A stretch of 13,835 nucleotides of DNA from Alphaproteobacteria bacterium (GTDB lineage Bacteria; Pseudomonadota; Alphaproteobacteria; GCA-2731375): contig JASLMY010000127.1 of the NCBI GenBank assembly GCA_030746295.1, forward strand, positions 1 to 13,835. Direction: 5' to 3'. The notes under the pieces are model-generated. The model searched no databases. It saw only the letters and a list, made by a program, of their open reading frames with translations, and was not told the DNA's origin. Both the position numbers and the translations under genes were made by a program. Positions 1 to 7,499 of this stretch are shown here, piece by piece; the first letter of the stretch is position 1, and each line of letters starts with the position of its first letter.

Positions 1-430
1 CCTGGTCGCTGCCGAGGCAGACGATCTCGCGGAGCTTCGTCAGCCGCGGCCGGATTTCAGCCAGCATCTCCAGGTAGTCGTTGCCGAGAAAGGCATCCTG
101 CGTCACCAGCACCACGGCATCGGAGTGGTCCAGCATGTATTCGAGCTCGCGCCGGGTCGCCCAGGTGTTGAGCGAGACCATGATGGCGCCGAGCTGCAGG
201 ATGGCGAAATCGGCGATCAGCCATTCGGGCAGGTTGCCCATCAGGATCGCGACTTTGTCGCCCTTGGCCACACCCAAGGCATGGAGGCCACGGGCGAAGT
301 CCCGCACCCGCCGGCGGAAGTCGGCATAGCTCAGCCGCGCCTCACCACCGACGACGAACTCGGCATCGGGCAGACGGGCGGCCATTTCGTCCAAGAGATC
401 GGGCACGGTGCGGGCGATGGGCATCTGCAT
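1..430 (-). CDS. acyl-CoA synthetase / AMP-dependent ligase, N-terminal part (runs off left edge)
   Basis: This is the first 143 codons of an ANL-superfamily ligase, which activates a carboxylic acid with ATP to an acyl-adenylate and then forms the CoA thioester. The reading frame is open from an ATG at 430 to the window edge. The N-terminal fold is recognisable: a TVPDLLDEMAARLPDAEF opening, LSYADFRRRV, GLHALGVAKGDKVAILMGN, EWLIADFAILQLGAIMVSLN and TRRELEYMLDHSDA. These are the usual landmarks of FadD/FACL proteins. The AMP-binding P-loop and the catalytic C-terminal domain lie outside the window, so the substrate cannot be judged. A second Met lies two codons further in. An AGGA about 9 nt upstream of the ATG is the best ribosome site. 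The PAS gene ends 32 nt upstream on the same strand, so the two could be cotranscribed. Family is near certain; substrate unknown. Confidence 0.9.
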   Translation of the reverse strand, partial: MQMPIARTVPDLLDEMAARLPDAEFVVGGEARLSYADFRRRVRDFARGLHALGVAKGDKVAILMGNLPEWLIADFAILQLGAIMVSLNTWATRRELEYMLDHSDAVVLVTQDAFLGNDYLEMLAEIRPRLTKLREIVCLGSDQ

Positions 431-436
431 GAGCCC

Positions 437-445
437 ATCCTAGCA
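437..445 (-). promoter_or_regulatory. candidate extended -10 element TGCTAGGAT ahead of the ligase gene
   Basis: On the minus strand TGCTAGGAT ends 6 nt before the ligase ATG at 430. As a -10 (TAGGAT, 4/6 to TATAAT, with an extended TGn) it would place the transcript start on or next to the start codon, giving an almost leaderless message. No good -35 is visible. The overlapping AGGA could equally be only a ribosome site, so the assignment is weak. Confidence 0.25.
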
Positions 446-462
446 CGGCAAGAGGGCCGCGC

Positions 463-969
463 TCAGGCGACGCGTTTCCGCAAAGCCGTCTTTTTTCCGA
501 AAGTGCCGAAGACGTAGCCGTCCTCGAACTGGCGGCCCGAGCGCGCCGGCATGAAGATCGCCCGGTAGTGCACGTCGTTGCCGTCCTCGGCTTGGTAGGC
601 GCCCTCGCTGCGCACGGGCCGGACCTCCCGGATCGCCTGGTCGCAGGCTTCACAGAGCCTAGCTTCGATCCGTTTCGCCAACACATCCTCGAGCGCCAGG
701 CCCAGTGGATCGCTGCCGATGGCTTCGCTTACGCTCTTGCCGCAGAGGATGAAGACCGAGATTCTGGGGTCGCGATCCTCTCGCAACAGAAAGCTTCTCT
801 CGACGATATCGGGGTATTCACCGAGGGCCAGATCGGCAAGCGAGGGCAGGGTCGTGCCCTCGCCCCGTATCCGTTGCCAATGCTCCAAGATCCGATCAGC
901 GGCGCGACGGCCTGTGCCGGGGAGCAAGTCTGGGGCCGCATCGATGTCGACGGGTGGCTTTGAGGGCAT
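463..969 (-). CDS. stand-alone PAS-domain protein (PAS_5-like)
   Basis: A 168-residue cytosolic protein with no signal peptide or membrane segment. The middle and C-terminal parts resemble the small stand-alone PAS proteins of alphaproteobacteria. A helix-rich start with LPSLADLALGEYPDI is followed by a strand RISVFILCGKSV, a helix rich in acidic and leucine residues (DPLGLALEDVLAKRI) and a terminal strand pair around VHYRAIFMPARS and GYVFGTFGKK. There is no kinase, HTH, GGDEF or EAL domain, so any output would be by protein contact. The ATG at 969 has no strong ribosome site. It precedes the acyl-CoA ligase by 32 nt. Two palindromes about 140-170 bp upstream could regulate it. The PAS call rests on sequence style rather than a diagnostic motif; ligand and partner are unknown. 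Confidence 0.6.
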   Translation of the reverse strand: MPSKPPVDIDAAPDLLPGTGRRAADRILEHWQRIRGEGTTLPSLADLALGEYPDIVERSFLLREDRDPRISVFILCGKSVSEAIGSDPLGLALEDVLAKRIEARLCEACDQAIREVRPVRSEGAYQAEDGNDVHYRAIFMPARSGRQFEDGYVFGTFGKKTALRKRVA

Positions 970-1055
970 TTGTCAAATCTCATGTAGCTGTGTCACACCG
1001 GACCTGTGGCCGACGGAACGACACCCCTCGTAACTCAAGGCTCGTTACTTGCCGC

Positions 1056-1071
1056 GCTCGGTACCGCGAGC
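1056..1071. repeat. inverted repeat GCTCG-N6-CGAGC
   Basis: Perfect 5-bp arms around GTACCG, 87 bp upstream of the PAS start codon. It could be an operator or a leader hairpin. Its short arms and GC-rich setting make chance plausible. Confidence 0.3.
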
Positions 1072-1107
1072 ACATGACGGCCTTGATTGGCACCCAAAAT
1101 GGTAGAT

Positions 1108-1122
1108 TCCAACCTAGTTGGA
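1108..1122. promoter_or_regulatory. palindrome TCCAAC-CTA-GTTGGA, candidate operator
   Basis: Perfect 6-bp arms around a 3-nt centre, in non-coding DNA. It ends at the base before the CRP-like palindrome at 1123. The spacing and symmetry look like a dimeric regulator site; the cognate regulator is unknown. The centre is about 146 bp upstream of the PAS start. Confidence 0.45.
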
Positions 1123-1138
1123 TGTGACGCCAGTCACA
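1123..1138. promoter_or_regulatory. CRP-family binding site candidate TGTGACGCCAGTCACA
   Basis: The site has the exact form TGTGA-N6-TCACA, the established core consensus of CRP-class regulators, with a further C/G pair that makes 6-bp arms. It lies in non-coding DNA, centred about 161 bp upstream of the PAS gene, the only start codon it could plausibly serve. Alphaproteobacteria carry many CRP/FNR-family proteins whose targets vary, so which one would bind is an inference. Confidence 0.5.
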
Positions 1139-1255
1139 CTCCGCCTAACTTTTCTCCTCGTGTGGCGAATAAGAAACCCCTCATATTATTGGGCAAGCAC
1201 TGTGAGGAATTTCAAGTCCAGAGACCACACTACAATCAAATGGGCGTTAGAATCA

Positions 1256-1269
1256 GAAATTAGAATTTC
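1256..1269. repeat. AT-rich inverted repeat GAAATT-AG-AATTTC
   Basis: Perfect 6-bp arms with a 2-nt centre, 56 bp past the stop codon of the ABC exporter (minus strand). GAATTTC also occurs at 1206-1212. It may be an operator, or part of the exporter's 3' end. It lacks a U-tract and has an AT stem, so it is a poor intrinsic terminator. Confidence 0.3.
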
Positions 1270-1324
1270 GTCCAAAGCTTGCGGCAAGTATTGCGAGCTG
1301 CGGATTCGGGACGCTAGCGGGCGA

Positions 1325-4300
1325 TTACTCCGCCGCTGGCGCGACACTACGGGTCAGCTGGTGGGCGACCAGACGCGTGTAAAGTCCGCGTCGGGCCAGA
1401 AGCTCGTCGTGCCGGCCAACTTCCGCGACCCGACCAGCGTCCAGGACGACGATCTGTTCGGCGCCGCGAACGGTAGACAGCCGATGGGCGATGACCACCG
1501 TCGTCCGTTCGCGCATCAGGTCGTCGAGGGCGTGGCGCACCTGCCGCTCGCTGACCGCATCCAGGTGCGAGGTCGCCTCGTCGAGGATCAGCACCGGCGC
1601 GTCCTTCAGGAAGGCGCGGGCGATCGCGACGCGCTGGCGCTGGCCGCCCGAAAGCTGCATGCCGCGCTCGCCGACCGGCGTCTCCAGGCCGTCGGGCAGC
1701 GAAGCGACGAAATCGTCGAGCGCCGCCCGCTCGACCGCGCGGTCGAGCTCGGCATCCGTCGCCGAGGGCCGCGCCATCCGGATGTTGGCGGCGAGGGTGT
1801 CGTTGAAGAGGTAGGTGTCCTGGGCCACCAATGCGATCCGGCTTCGAAGCTCGTCCAGGGGATAGTCCTTGAGGTCGTGGCCCTCCATCTCGACGCGCCC
1901 CGTATCGGGGTCCCAAAACCGCAGCAGCAGGTGCGCTATGGTGGTCTTGCCGGCGCCCGATGGCCCGACCAAAGCCACGGTCTGGCCGCTCTCGATACGA
2001 AACGAGACCTCGCCGAGGGCGCGCCGGTCGGCGCCCGTATAGGCGAAACCAACACCTTTCATTTCCAGTGCGGCTGCCTCCGGTGCGACCCTCGCGTCGA
2101 TGCCGGGCCCGTCTCGCACCGGCACCTCCTCGTTGTGGACCGCGTAGAGGCGGCGGGTCGAGCCCAGCGTATCCGCAAGCTGGCGGCCGATGTTGGCGAT
2201 CTCCGAGATCGGCAGGAAAGCCGCCATCGCCAAGAGCGCGAAGAGCGGCAACAGCCCGCTCTCCAGCGTCCCGGCCGCGACCATGGCAACGCCGGCGACA
2301 ACCACGGCCAAGCCGCCGAGGCCGGTCGCGGTCTCGAGCATGGTCATCTGCAGCGTCAGGTCGCGGAAGAAGGGCAGGCGGACCCGGTGGTAGGCCCGGG
2401 TCTGAGCCTCGAATTCGTCGCCTCGCCGCTCGGCCTGTTGGAAGGTGACGATCTCGGTCAGGCCCTGCACGGTGTCGACGGCGTGGGCGTTCAGGTCGCC
2501 GAGCGCCTCCCGGGCCCGCGAGCCGAGGGCGTCGATGCGCCGGCGCAGCATCACCGGGCTGAGCGCGACCCAAATCAAGAACGGCGACAAGGCCACGGCC
2601 ATAGGCCAGCCGAAGGCCAAGAGCGTCGCCAACACCACGCCCGGCACCAGCACCGCGACGAAGGCAGGCGCAATGGTGTGGGCGAAGAAGAACTCCACGG
2701 TCTCCACGTCCTGGGTCGCGGTGGCGACCAGGTCGCCGGTGCGCCGCCTGAGCAGGTAGGCCGGGGCCAGCCGGTCGAGCTGGCTGAAGAGCGCGATCCG
2801 CATTTCCGCCAGCAGGCGAAAGGCCATGTCGTGCGCGACCCAGGATTCGAACCACTGCAAGTCGCCGGCGGCGGGCGCGGCGATGATCAAGGCGATCCAG
2901 AGCGCCATATAGGGCTCGCCCAGCTTGATCGCCGCCACCATCAGCGCCGACAGCACGCCAACCCCGATGAAAGCCGCGACCCGGGCGATGCCGAAGAAGA
3001 AGGTCAGCAGCAGCCGCCCTTTCCAGGGTGCGGCCATGCGCAAGAGCTCGACCAGGGCCTCGGGCCAGTTCATGCCCTCGGCCCGGATGATGGCGTTGGT
3101 CGGCTCGGATAGGGCCGAGGCGGCTCCGCCCGTGATCAGGTCTTCGGGCACGGTCGGCGTCGAAGCGGTCGTCTCGCCGACCTCGATCTCCGGTGCCACG
3201 TCGGCAGCCTGCTCGCCCATCAGGCGGCGGTAGGCGCCGGCCTCGGCCATCAACTCGGCGTGGCTGCCGCTCTCCACCACCCGGCCCTCCTCGATGACCA
3301 GGATCCGGTCGGCATCGATGACGCTGGAGAGGCGGTGCGCCAGGATCAACGTCGTCCGGCCCTCCATCAAACGGTCGAGGGCCTCTTGGATGACGGCCTC
3401 GTTTTCGGCGTCGACCGCCGACAGGGCCTCGTCCAGGACCAGGATCGGGGCATCGCGCAGAAGCGCGCGGGCGATCGCGATGCGTTGGCGTTGGCCGCCC
3501 GAGAGGCGGACGCCGCGCTCGCCGATTACCGTCCGGTAGCCTTGCGGCAGGCGGCTGATGAAGTCGTGCGCGTTGGCCGTCCGAGACGCGTGCTCGAGCT
3601 CCTGCTGGCTGGCGTCGGGCTTGCCGAAGCGCAGGTTGTCCTCGACCGTGCCGTGGAAGAGGTAGGTGTCCTGGTTGACGACGGCGAGGTGATGGCGGAT
3701 GTCGTCGCGGCGAAGCTCCGTCAGGTCGCGGCCACCGAGCGTGATCCGGCCGGTGTCGGGATCGTAGAGGCGCAACAGCAGCTTGACGACCGACGACTTG
3801 CCCGAGCCGCTGCTGCCGACGACGCCGACCCGCTCGCCGGCTCGGACCTGGAAGTCGAGGCCGCGATGGGCCGGCTGCCGGCCGCCCGGGTAGGCGAAGG
3901 TGACATTCTCGAAGGCGATCTCGGGCGTCAGCGGCGTCTCGAGCGGTATCGCCTCGGCCGAATCGGTCAGCGTCGGCTGCGCCGACAGGATTGCCATCAC
4001 GCCCTCGGCCGAAGCCTGTCCGACCATGCCCTGGTGCAGAAGCGCCCGCATGTCGCGAAGTGGCCGGAACACCTCCGTCCCCAGCATCAGCACAATGAGA
4101 AGCGCCGCCAGGCTCAAATCGCCCTGGCTCAGCCGGTAGGCGCCGTAGCCCAGTGTCGCCGCCGCGCCCGCCGCGATGCCGGTGTCGGTGATCCCACGCG
4201 ACAGCGAATTGGTCGCCAATACCCACATTGTGGTGCGAAAGAGATCCCGGGCCCGCTCGGCCAGCACCTTGGCCTTGATGCTGCTCTGCCCGAAGGCCTT

Positions 4301-4924
4301 CAGCGTCGCCAGGCCCTGCACCGCGTCCAGGAACTCCGCCGCGAAGGCGCCGTAGGCGCGCTGGCGACGCTGGCTGTTCTCCGAATCCCAGCGGTGAAAG
4401 ACGGCCGGCGCGGCCAGCGTCAACAGCGCGAAGGCGACCAGGACGATCGCCAGCGGCAGGTCGAGAAAGGCCATGAAGACCAGGATCACCAACGGCGTCA
4501 GCGCGGCGACGAAGAGCTGCGGCAGGTATTGGCCGAAATAGGTCTCCAGCTGCTCGACCCCGTCGATCATCGAGATGATGACGTCGCCGGTGCGCGTCAG
4601 GCCGAAATGCGCCGGGCCGAGAGCCACCACCTGATCGTAGAGGCGGCGGCGGATCTGGGCTTGCACCAGAGCGGCGGTCCGGTGTGCCACCATGTTGCGG
4701 GCGTATTCGAGGCCGCCGCGGATCACCATCACCACCGCCACGGCGACGATGGGCAAGACGAGGTCCGCCAATTCGGCACCGCTGAAGACCAGGCCGATCA
4801 GCCAGCCCAGGAGCGCCAGCCGGGCGACGCCGAAGATGGCGGCGGCCAGCCCGACGGCGACGGAGAACGCGATCCGTCCGCGCACGCCCTCGGTAAAGCG
4901 CCAGAGTCTGGAATCGAAATACAC
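1325..4924 (-). CDS. fused ABC exporter, TMD-NBD-TMD-NBD (CydD-CydC-like)
   Basis: A 1199-residue type I ABC exporter in which both half-transporters are one chain. The first membrane domain (about 10-310) resembles CydD, for example in GQYLPQLFVAALTPLVILV and SRGITDTGIAAG. NBD1 has Walker A GSSGSGKS (370-377), LSGGQ (475-479), Walker B ILVLDE (494-499) and an H-loop His530. A charged linker (about 570-615) leads to a second membrane domain (about 630-920). NBD2 has GPSGAGKT (987-994), LSGGQ (1091-1095), VLILDE (1111-1116) and His1147. Both catalytic glutamates are present, so both sites look competent, unlike many asymmetric exporters. I chose the GTG at 4924: AGGA precedes it by 8 nt and the 33 residues further upstream are Arg/Ser-rich and unlike a membrane lead-in. 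No cydAB lies nearby. CydDC proteins export glutathione and cysteine; the substrate here is unknown. Confidence 0.92.
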   Translation of the reverse strand: MYFDSRLWRFTEGVRGRIAFSVAVGLAAAIFGVARLALLGWLIGLVFSGAELADLVLPIVAVAVVMVIRGGLEYARNMVAHRTAALVQAQIRRRLYDQVVALGPAHFGLTRTGDVIISMIDGVEQLETYFGQYLPQLFVAALTPLVILVFMAFLDLPLAIVLVAFALLTLAAPAVFHRWDSENSQRRQRAYGAFAAEFLDAVQGLATLKAFGQSSIKAKVLAERARDLFRTTMWVLATNSLSRGITDTGIAAGAAATLGYGAYRLSQGDLSLAALLIVLMLGTEVFRPLRDMRALLHQGMVGQASAEGVMAILSAQPTLTDSAEAIPLETPLTPEIAFENVTFAYPGGRQPAHRGLDFQVRAGERVGVVGSSGSGKSSVVKLLLRLYDPDTGRITLGGRDLTELRRDDIRHHLAVVNQDTYLFHGTVEDNLRFGKPDASQQELEHASRTANAHDFISRLPQGYRTVIGERGVRLSGGQRQRIAIARALLRDAPILVLDEALSAVDAENEAVIQEALDRLMEGRTTLILAHRLSSVIDADRILVIEEGRVVESGSHAELMAEAGAYRRLMGEQAADVAPEIEVGETTASTPTVPEDLITGGAASALSEPTNAIIRAEGMNWPEALVELLRMAAPWKGRLLLTFFFGIARVAAFIGVGVLSALMVAAIKLGEPYMALWIALIIAAPAAGDLQWFESWVAHDMAFRLLAEMRIALFSQLDRLAPAYLLRRRTGDLVATATQDVETVEFFFAHTIAPAFVAVLVPGVVLATLLAFGWPMAVALSPFLIWVALSPVMLRRRIDALGSRAREALGDLNAHAVDTVQGLTEIVTFQQAERRGDEFEAQTRAYHRVRLPFFRDLTLQMTMLETATGLGGLAVVVAGVAMVAAGTLESGLLPLFALLAMAAFLPISEIANIGRQLADTLGSTRRLYAVHNEEVPVRDGPGIDARVAPEAAALEMKGVGFAYTGADRRALGEVSFRIESGQTVALVGPSGAGKTTIAHLLLRFWDPDTGRVEMEGHDLKDYPLDELRSRIALVAQDTYLFNDTLAANIRMARPSATDAELDRAVERAALDDFVASLPDGLETPVGERGMQLSGGQRQRVAIARAFLKDAPVLILDEATSHLDAVSERQVRHALDDLMRERTTVVIAHRLSTVRGAEQIVVLDAGRVAEVGRHDELLARRGLYTRLVAHQLTRSVAPAAE

Positions 4925-5028
4925 CGCCGTCGTCCTGGATTCGCGGCCTGCCGAGCCAATCAGTGAGCGGCACCCCCGGAGTTTCGACGCGCGTGCCGCC
5001 GATCCCCGCCCTGCAGGTGCCAAGAACT

Positions 5029-5037
5029 AATCTAGCA
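5029..5037 (-). promoter_or_regulatory. candidate extended -10 TGCTAGATT for the ABC exporter
   Basis: On the minus strand TGC followed by TAGATT (4/6 to TATAAT) lies about 105 bp upstream of the GTG start at 4924. No good -35 is seen at the right distance. The TGCTAG core recurs before two other genes in this window, which is the main reason for listing it. Confidence 0.25.
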
Positions 5038-5081
5038 CGCGTCGGTCGCCGAACCAGTCCCTCGTGTCGAATTCATGCCGC

Positions 5082-5111
5082 TTGGAGGGGACGCAGACTT
5101 GCTTCTATCAT
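5082..5111 (+). promoter_or_regulatory. candidate sigma-70 promoter TTGGAG-N18-TATCAT
   Basis: TATCAT at 5106-5111 matches TATAAT at 5 of 6 positions. TTGGAG at 5082-5087 is a weak -35 with an 18-nt spacer. A transcript would start near 5118, giving a leader of about 28 nt to the molybdoenzyme ATG at 5146. Confidence 0.4.
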
Positions 5112-5145
5112 TCGCCCGTCTTCACGCAATCGGAGGAAGCGCTTC

Positions 5146-7476
5146 ATGGGTGCATTCGGTGTCAGCCAGGCCGTGACCAGGCGCGAGGACGACCGCTTGC
5201 TGACCGGCCAAGGCCGATTTGTCGACGACGCTGCCCCGGTCGGCCTGGCGCACGGCTTCATCCTGCGGGCACCGGTGGCGCATGCCCGTATCGCCAGCCT
5301 GGAGGTCGACGAGGCGCGGGCGGCACCAGGCGTCCTCGCCGTCGTCACCGGCGCCGACCTCGCGGCCGACGGCATCGGCGGGATTCCGGTCCTGGTGGCG
5401 CCGGAACCGAAGCCCGGCACCGCCTTCCACCCCCATCCCCAGCCGGCGCTTGTAACCGACCGAGTGCGGTTCGTCGGCGATGCGGTCGCTTTCGTGGTTG
5501 CGGAGAGCCTGGCCCAGGCGCGCGACGCCGCCGAGTTGATCGCGGTCGACTACGAGACCGGGGAGGCGGCGACCGACTGCCACGATGCCACGCTCGACGG
5601 TGCGGCCGTGGTTTGGCCCGACGCCCCCCGAAACCTCGCCTTCGAATGGGAATGCGGCGATGCGGCGGCGACCGAGGCCGCGTTCGCGAAGGCGGCGCAC
5701 GCGGTGAGCCTCCGCGTCGTCAACAACCGTGTGGTCCTCAGCGCCATCGAGACCCGGGGCGCCGTTGCCAGCTACGATGGCGAGGCCGACAAGTTCACGC
5801 TCACCACCGGCACCCAGATGCCGAACTCGATCAAGGAGCAGCTGGTCGAGCAGGTATTCGATCTCCGCTCCGAGCAAGTGCGGGTCCTGGTCGAGGACGT
5901 CGGCGGCGGCTTCGGCGGCAAGAACTCGCTCTTTCCCGACCAGGTCCTCTGCCTCTACGCGGCCCGCAAGCTTGCCCGGCCGGTGAAGTGGATCGGCGAC
6001 CGCTCGGACGCCTTCATCAGCGATTTCCACGGCCGCGACAACGTCAACATCGGCGAGCTGGCGCTCGACGCCGAGGGTCGCTTCTTGGCGCTCCGCCTCA
6101 CCACCTACGCCAACCTCGGCGCCTACATCGCCAACCGGGGCGTGGTCTCGCCGCTGAACGGCACCCTGGTGACCATCAACTGCTACGACATACCGGCGAT
6201 CTACGTGCACGTGCTGGGGGTCTACACCCACACCGTGCCGACCGACCCCTATCGCGGCGCTGGCCGGCCCGAGGTCCTGTACCTGGTCGAGCGCCTGGTC
6301 GACACGGCGGCACACGACCTCGGCCTCGACCGGGTCGAGCTCCGGCGCCGGAACTACATCCCCGCCGACGCCTTCCCCTACGCGACGCCGACCGGCCTCA
6401 GCTACGACAGTGCCGAGTTCGAGGCCAACATGGACCTGGCGTTGAAGGAAGGCGACTGGGCCGGCTTCGAGGCTCGGCGCGCCGAGGCTCGGGCACGCGG
6501 GCGCCTCAGGGGCATCGGCATGGCCAACTACATCGAGCGTTGCGGTGGCGGAGGCGGGCTCGACGAGAACGCGATCCTGCGCTTCGATGCCGACGGCGTG
6601 GTGACGTTGCTGATCGGCTCGATGGCCAACGGCCAGGGCCACGAGACCGCCTACAGCCAGATCGTCAACGAATGCCTGGACGTGCCGTTCGAGAAGATCC
6701 GCGTCGTCCAGGGCGATACCGACAGAATAGCCACCGGCACCGGCACCGGCGGTTCTTGGTCGATCCCGATGGGCGGCGGTGCCGTCTGGGGTGCCGCCGA
6801 CGAGGTGATCGCCAAGGCGCGGGCTTTGGCGGCGCACTTTCTGGAGGCTGCGGAAGTGGACCTGTCCTTCGAGGACGGGAGCTTCCGGGTCGCCGGCACC
6901 GACTTGCGGATCGGCCTCGACGAGGTCGCGAAGGCCGCCCACGACCCCGCCCGCCTGCCGCCCGGCAGCGAGCCGGGCCTCGAAGGCGAACACCGCTTCG
7001 TGCCGGAGAACCACACCTTCCCCTACGGCTGCCACATCGCCGAAGTCGAGGTCGACCCGGAGACCGGGCAAGTCGCCCTCGTCGCCTACCTGGCGGTGCA
7101 CGACTATGGCCGGGCCTTGAACCCGCTGCTGCTGGCGGGCCAGGTGCACGGCGGCCTGGCGCAAGGCATCGGCCAAGCCTTGACCGAGCACACGGTCTAC
7201 GGTGCCGACGGCCAGCTCCTCGCCGGCTCGTTCATGGACTACGGCCTGCCCCGGGCCGACGACCTGCCGGCAATCGGCTTCACCCTCAACAGCACACCGA
7301 CGACGCGCAATCCCATGGGCGTCAAGGGCTGCGGCGAATCGGGTGCCGCCGGCTCGCCACCGGCGGTGATGAACGCCCTTGTCGATGCCCTCCGGGACTA
7401 CGGCGTCCGCCATCTCGACATGCCGGCGACGCCTGCCCGTGTCTGGGCCGCGACCCGGGCGGCGGAGCGGGGCTGA
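5146..7476 (+). CDS. xanthine dehydrogenase-family molybdopterin-binding subunit (CoxL-like, orphan)
   Basis: A 776-residue large subunit of a molybdenum hydroxylase, the part that holds the Mo-cytosine-dinucleotide cofactor and hydroxylates a carbon centre with water as oxygen source. The opening VTRREDDRLLTGQGRFVDD is typical of CoxL/CutL proteins. Cofactor and catalytic motifs are intact: GGGFGGK (253-259), PYRGAGRPE (368-376), NGQGHE with Gln497, and GVKGCGESG with the family's catalytic glutamate at 731. The PYRGAGR loop is the form II type; the copper-binding cysteine loop of true CO dehydrogenase is absent, so CO oxidation is unlikely. The ATG at 5146 is fixed by GGAGGA 8 nt upstream. 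No medium (FAD) or small (2Fe-2S) subunit is adjacent, nor any maturation gene. A VOC-fold gene follows after 23 nt. Substrate unknown; partner subunits may be encoded elsewhere. Confidence 0.93.
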   Translation: MGAFGVSQAVTRREDDRLLTGQGRFVDDAAPVGLAHGFILRAPVAHARIASLEVDEARAAPGVLAVVTGADLAADGIGGIPVLVAPEPKPGTAFHPHPQPALVTDRVRFVGDAVAFVVAESLAQARDAAELIAVDYETGEAATDCHDATLDGAAVVWPDAPRNLAFEWECGDAAATEAAFAKAAHAVSLRVVNNRVVLSAIETRGAVASYDGEADKFTLTTGTQMPNSIKEQLVEQVFDLRSEQVRVLVEDVGGGFGGKNSLFPDQVLCLYAARKLARPVKWIGDRSDAFISDFHGRDNVNIGELALDAEGRFLALRLTTYANLGAYIANRGVVSPLNGTLVTINCYDIPAIYVHVLGVYTHTVPTDPYRGAGRPEVLYLVERLVDTAAHDLGLDRVELRRRNYIPADAFPYATPTGLSYDSAEFEANMDLALKEGDWAGFEARRAEARARGRLRGIGMANYIERCGGGGGLDENAILRFDADGVVTLLIGSMANGQGHETAYSQIVNECLDVPFEKIRVVQGDTDRIATGTGTGGSWSIPMGGGAVWGAADEVIAKARALAAHFLEAAEVDLSFEDGSFRVAGTDLRIGLDEVAKAAHDPARLPPGSEPGLEGEHRFVPENHTFPYGCHIAEVEVDPETGQVALVAYLAVHDYGRALNPLLLAGQVHGGLAQGIGQALTEHTVYGADGQLLAGSFMDYGLPRADDLPAIGFTLNSTPTTRNPMGVKGCGESGAAGSPPAVMNALVDALRDYGVRHLDMPATPARVWAATRAAERG

Positions 7477-7499
7477 AAGGGCGGGGTAGGGGGACCACC

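Larger units (their letters stand above)
970..1324. other. 355-bp non-coding region with palindromes and a low-GC block
   Basis: No convincing gene lies between the PAS gene and the end of the ABC exporter. The half next to the PAS gene has normal composition. Positions 1141-1320 have 86 G/C in 180 by hand count (about 48%), and 1201-1260 only 24 in 60, against roughly 70% in coding DNA nearby. Inverted repeats occur at 1056-1071, 1108-1122, 1123-1138 and 1256-1269. I find no tRNA fold, terminal repeats of an IS, or transposase remnant. It most likely holds the promoter and operators of the PAS-ligase pair and the 3' region of the exporter transcript. Confidence 0.7.

Noticed and set aside
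968..976. TTGACA just before the PAS start codon as a -35 box
   Set aside because: No -10 hexamer occurs 16-18 nt downstream, and it would place transcription inside the gene.
970..1324. tRNA, small RNA or IS remnant in the non-coding region
   Set aside because: No cloverleaf, no TTCGANTC-type T-loop, no terminal inverted repeats and no transposase-like translation could be found by eye.
1325..4924. Naming the exporter cydDC
   Set aside because: Similarity is at the level of membrane-domain style; no cytochrome bd genes are present and general exporters share many features.
1118..4966. Long open plus-strand frames (664 and 568 codons) across the ABC exporter
   Set aside because: They are antisense to a gene with complete ABC motifs. 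Their products are rich in Arg, Gln and His with no domain, as expected from the complement of GC-rich coding DNA.
5122..7413. 763-codon minus-strand frame opposite the molybdoenzyme gene
   Set aside because: Antisense shadow in a GC-rich gene; low-complexity product, while the plus strand carries all cofactor motifs and a good ribosome site.
5146..7476. Carbon monoxide dehydrogenase large subunit (coxL)
   Set aside because: The active-site loop is PYRGAGRPE, without the copper-binding cysteine of form I CODH, and no coxM or coxS is adjacent.
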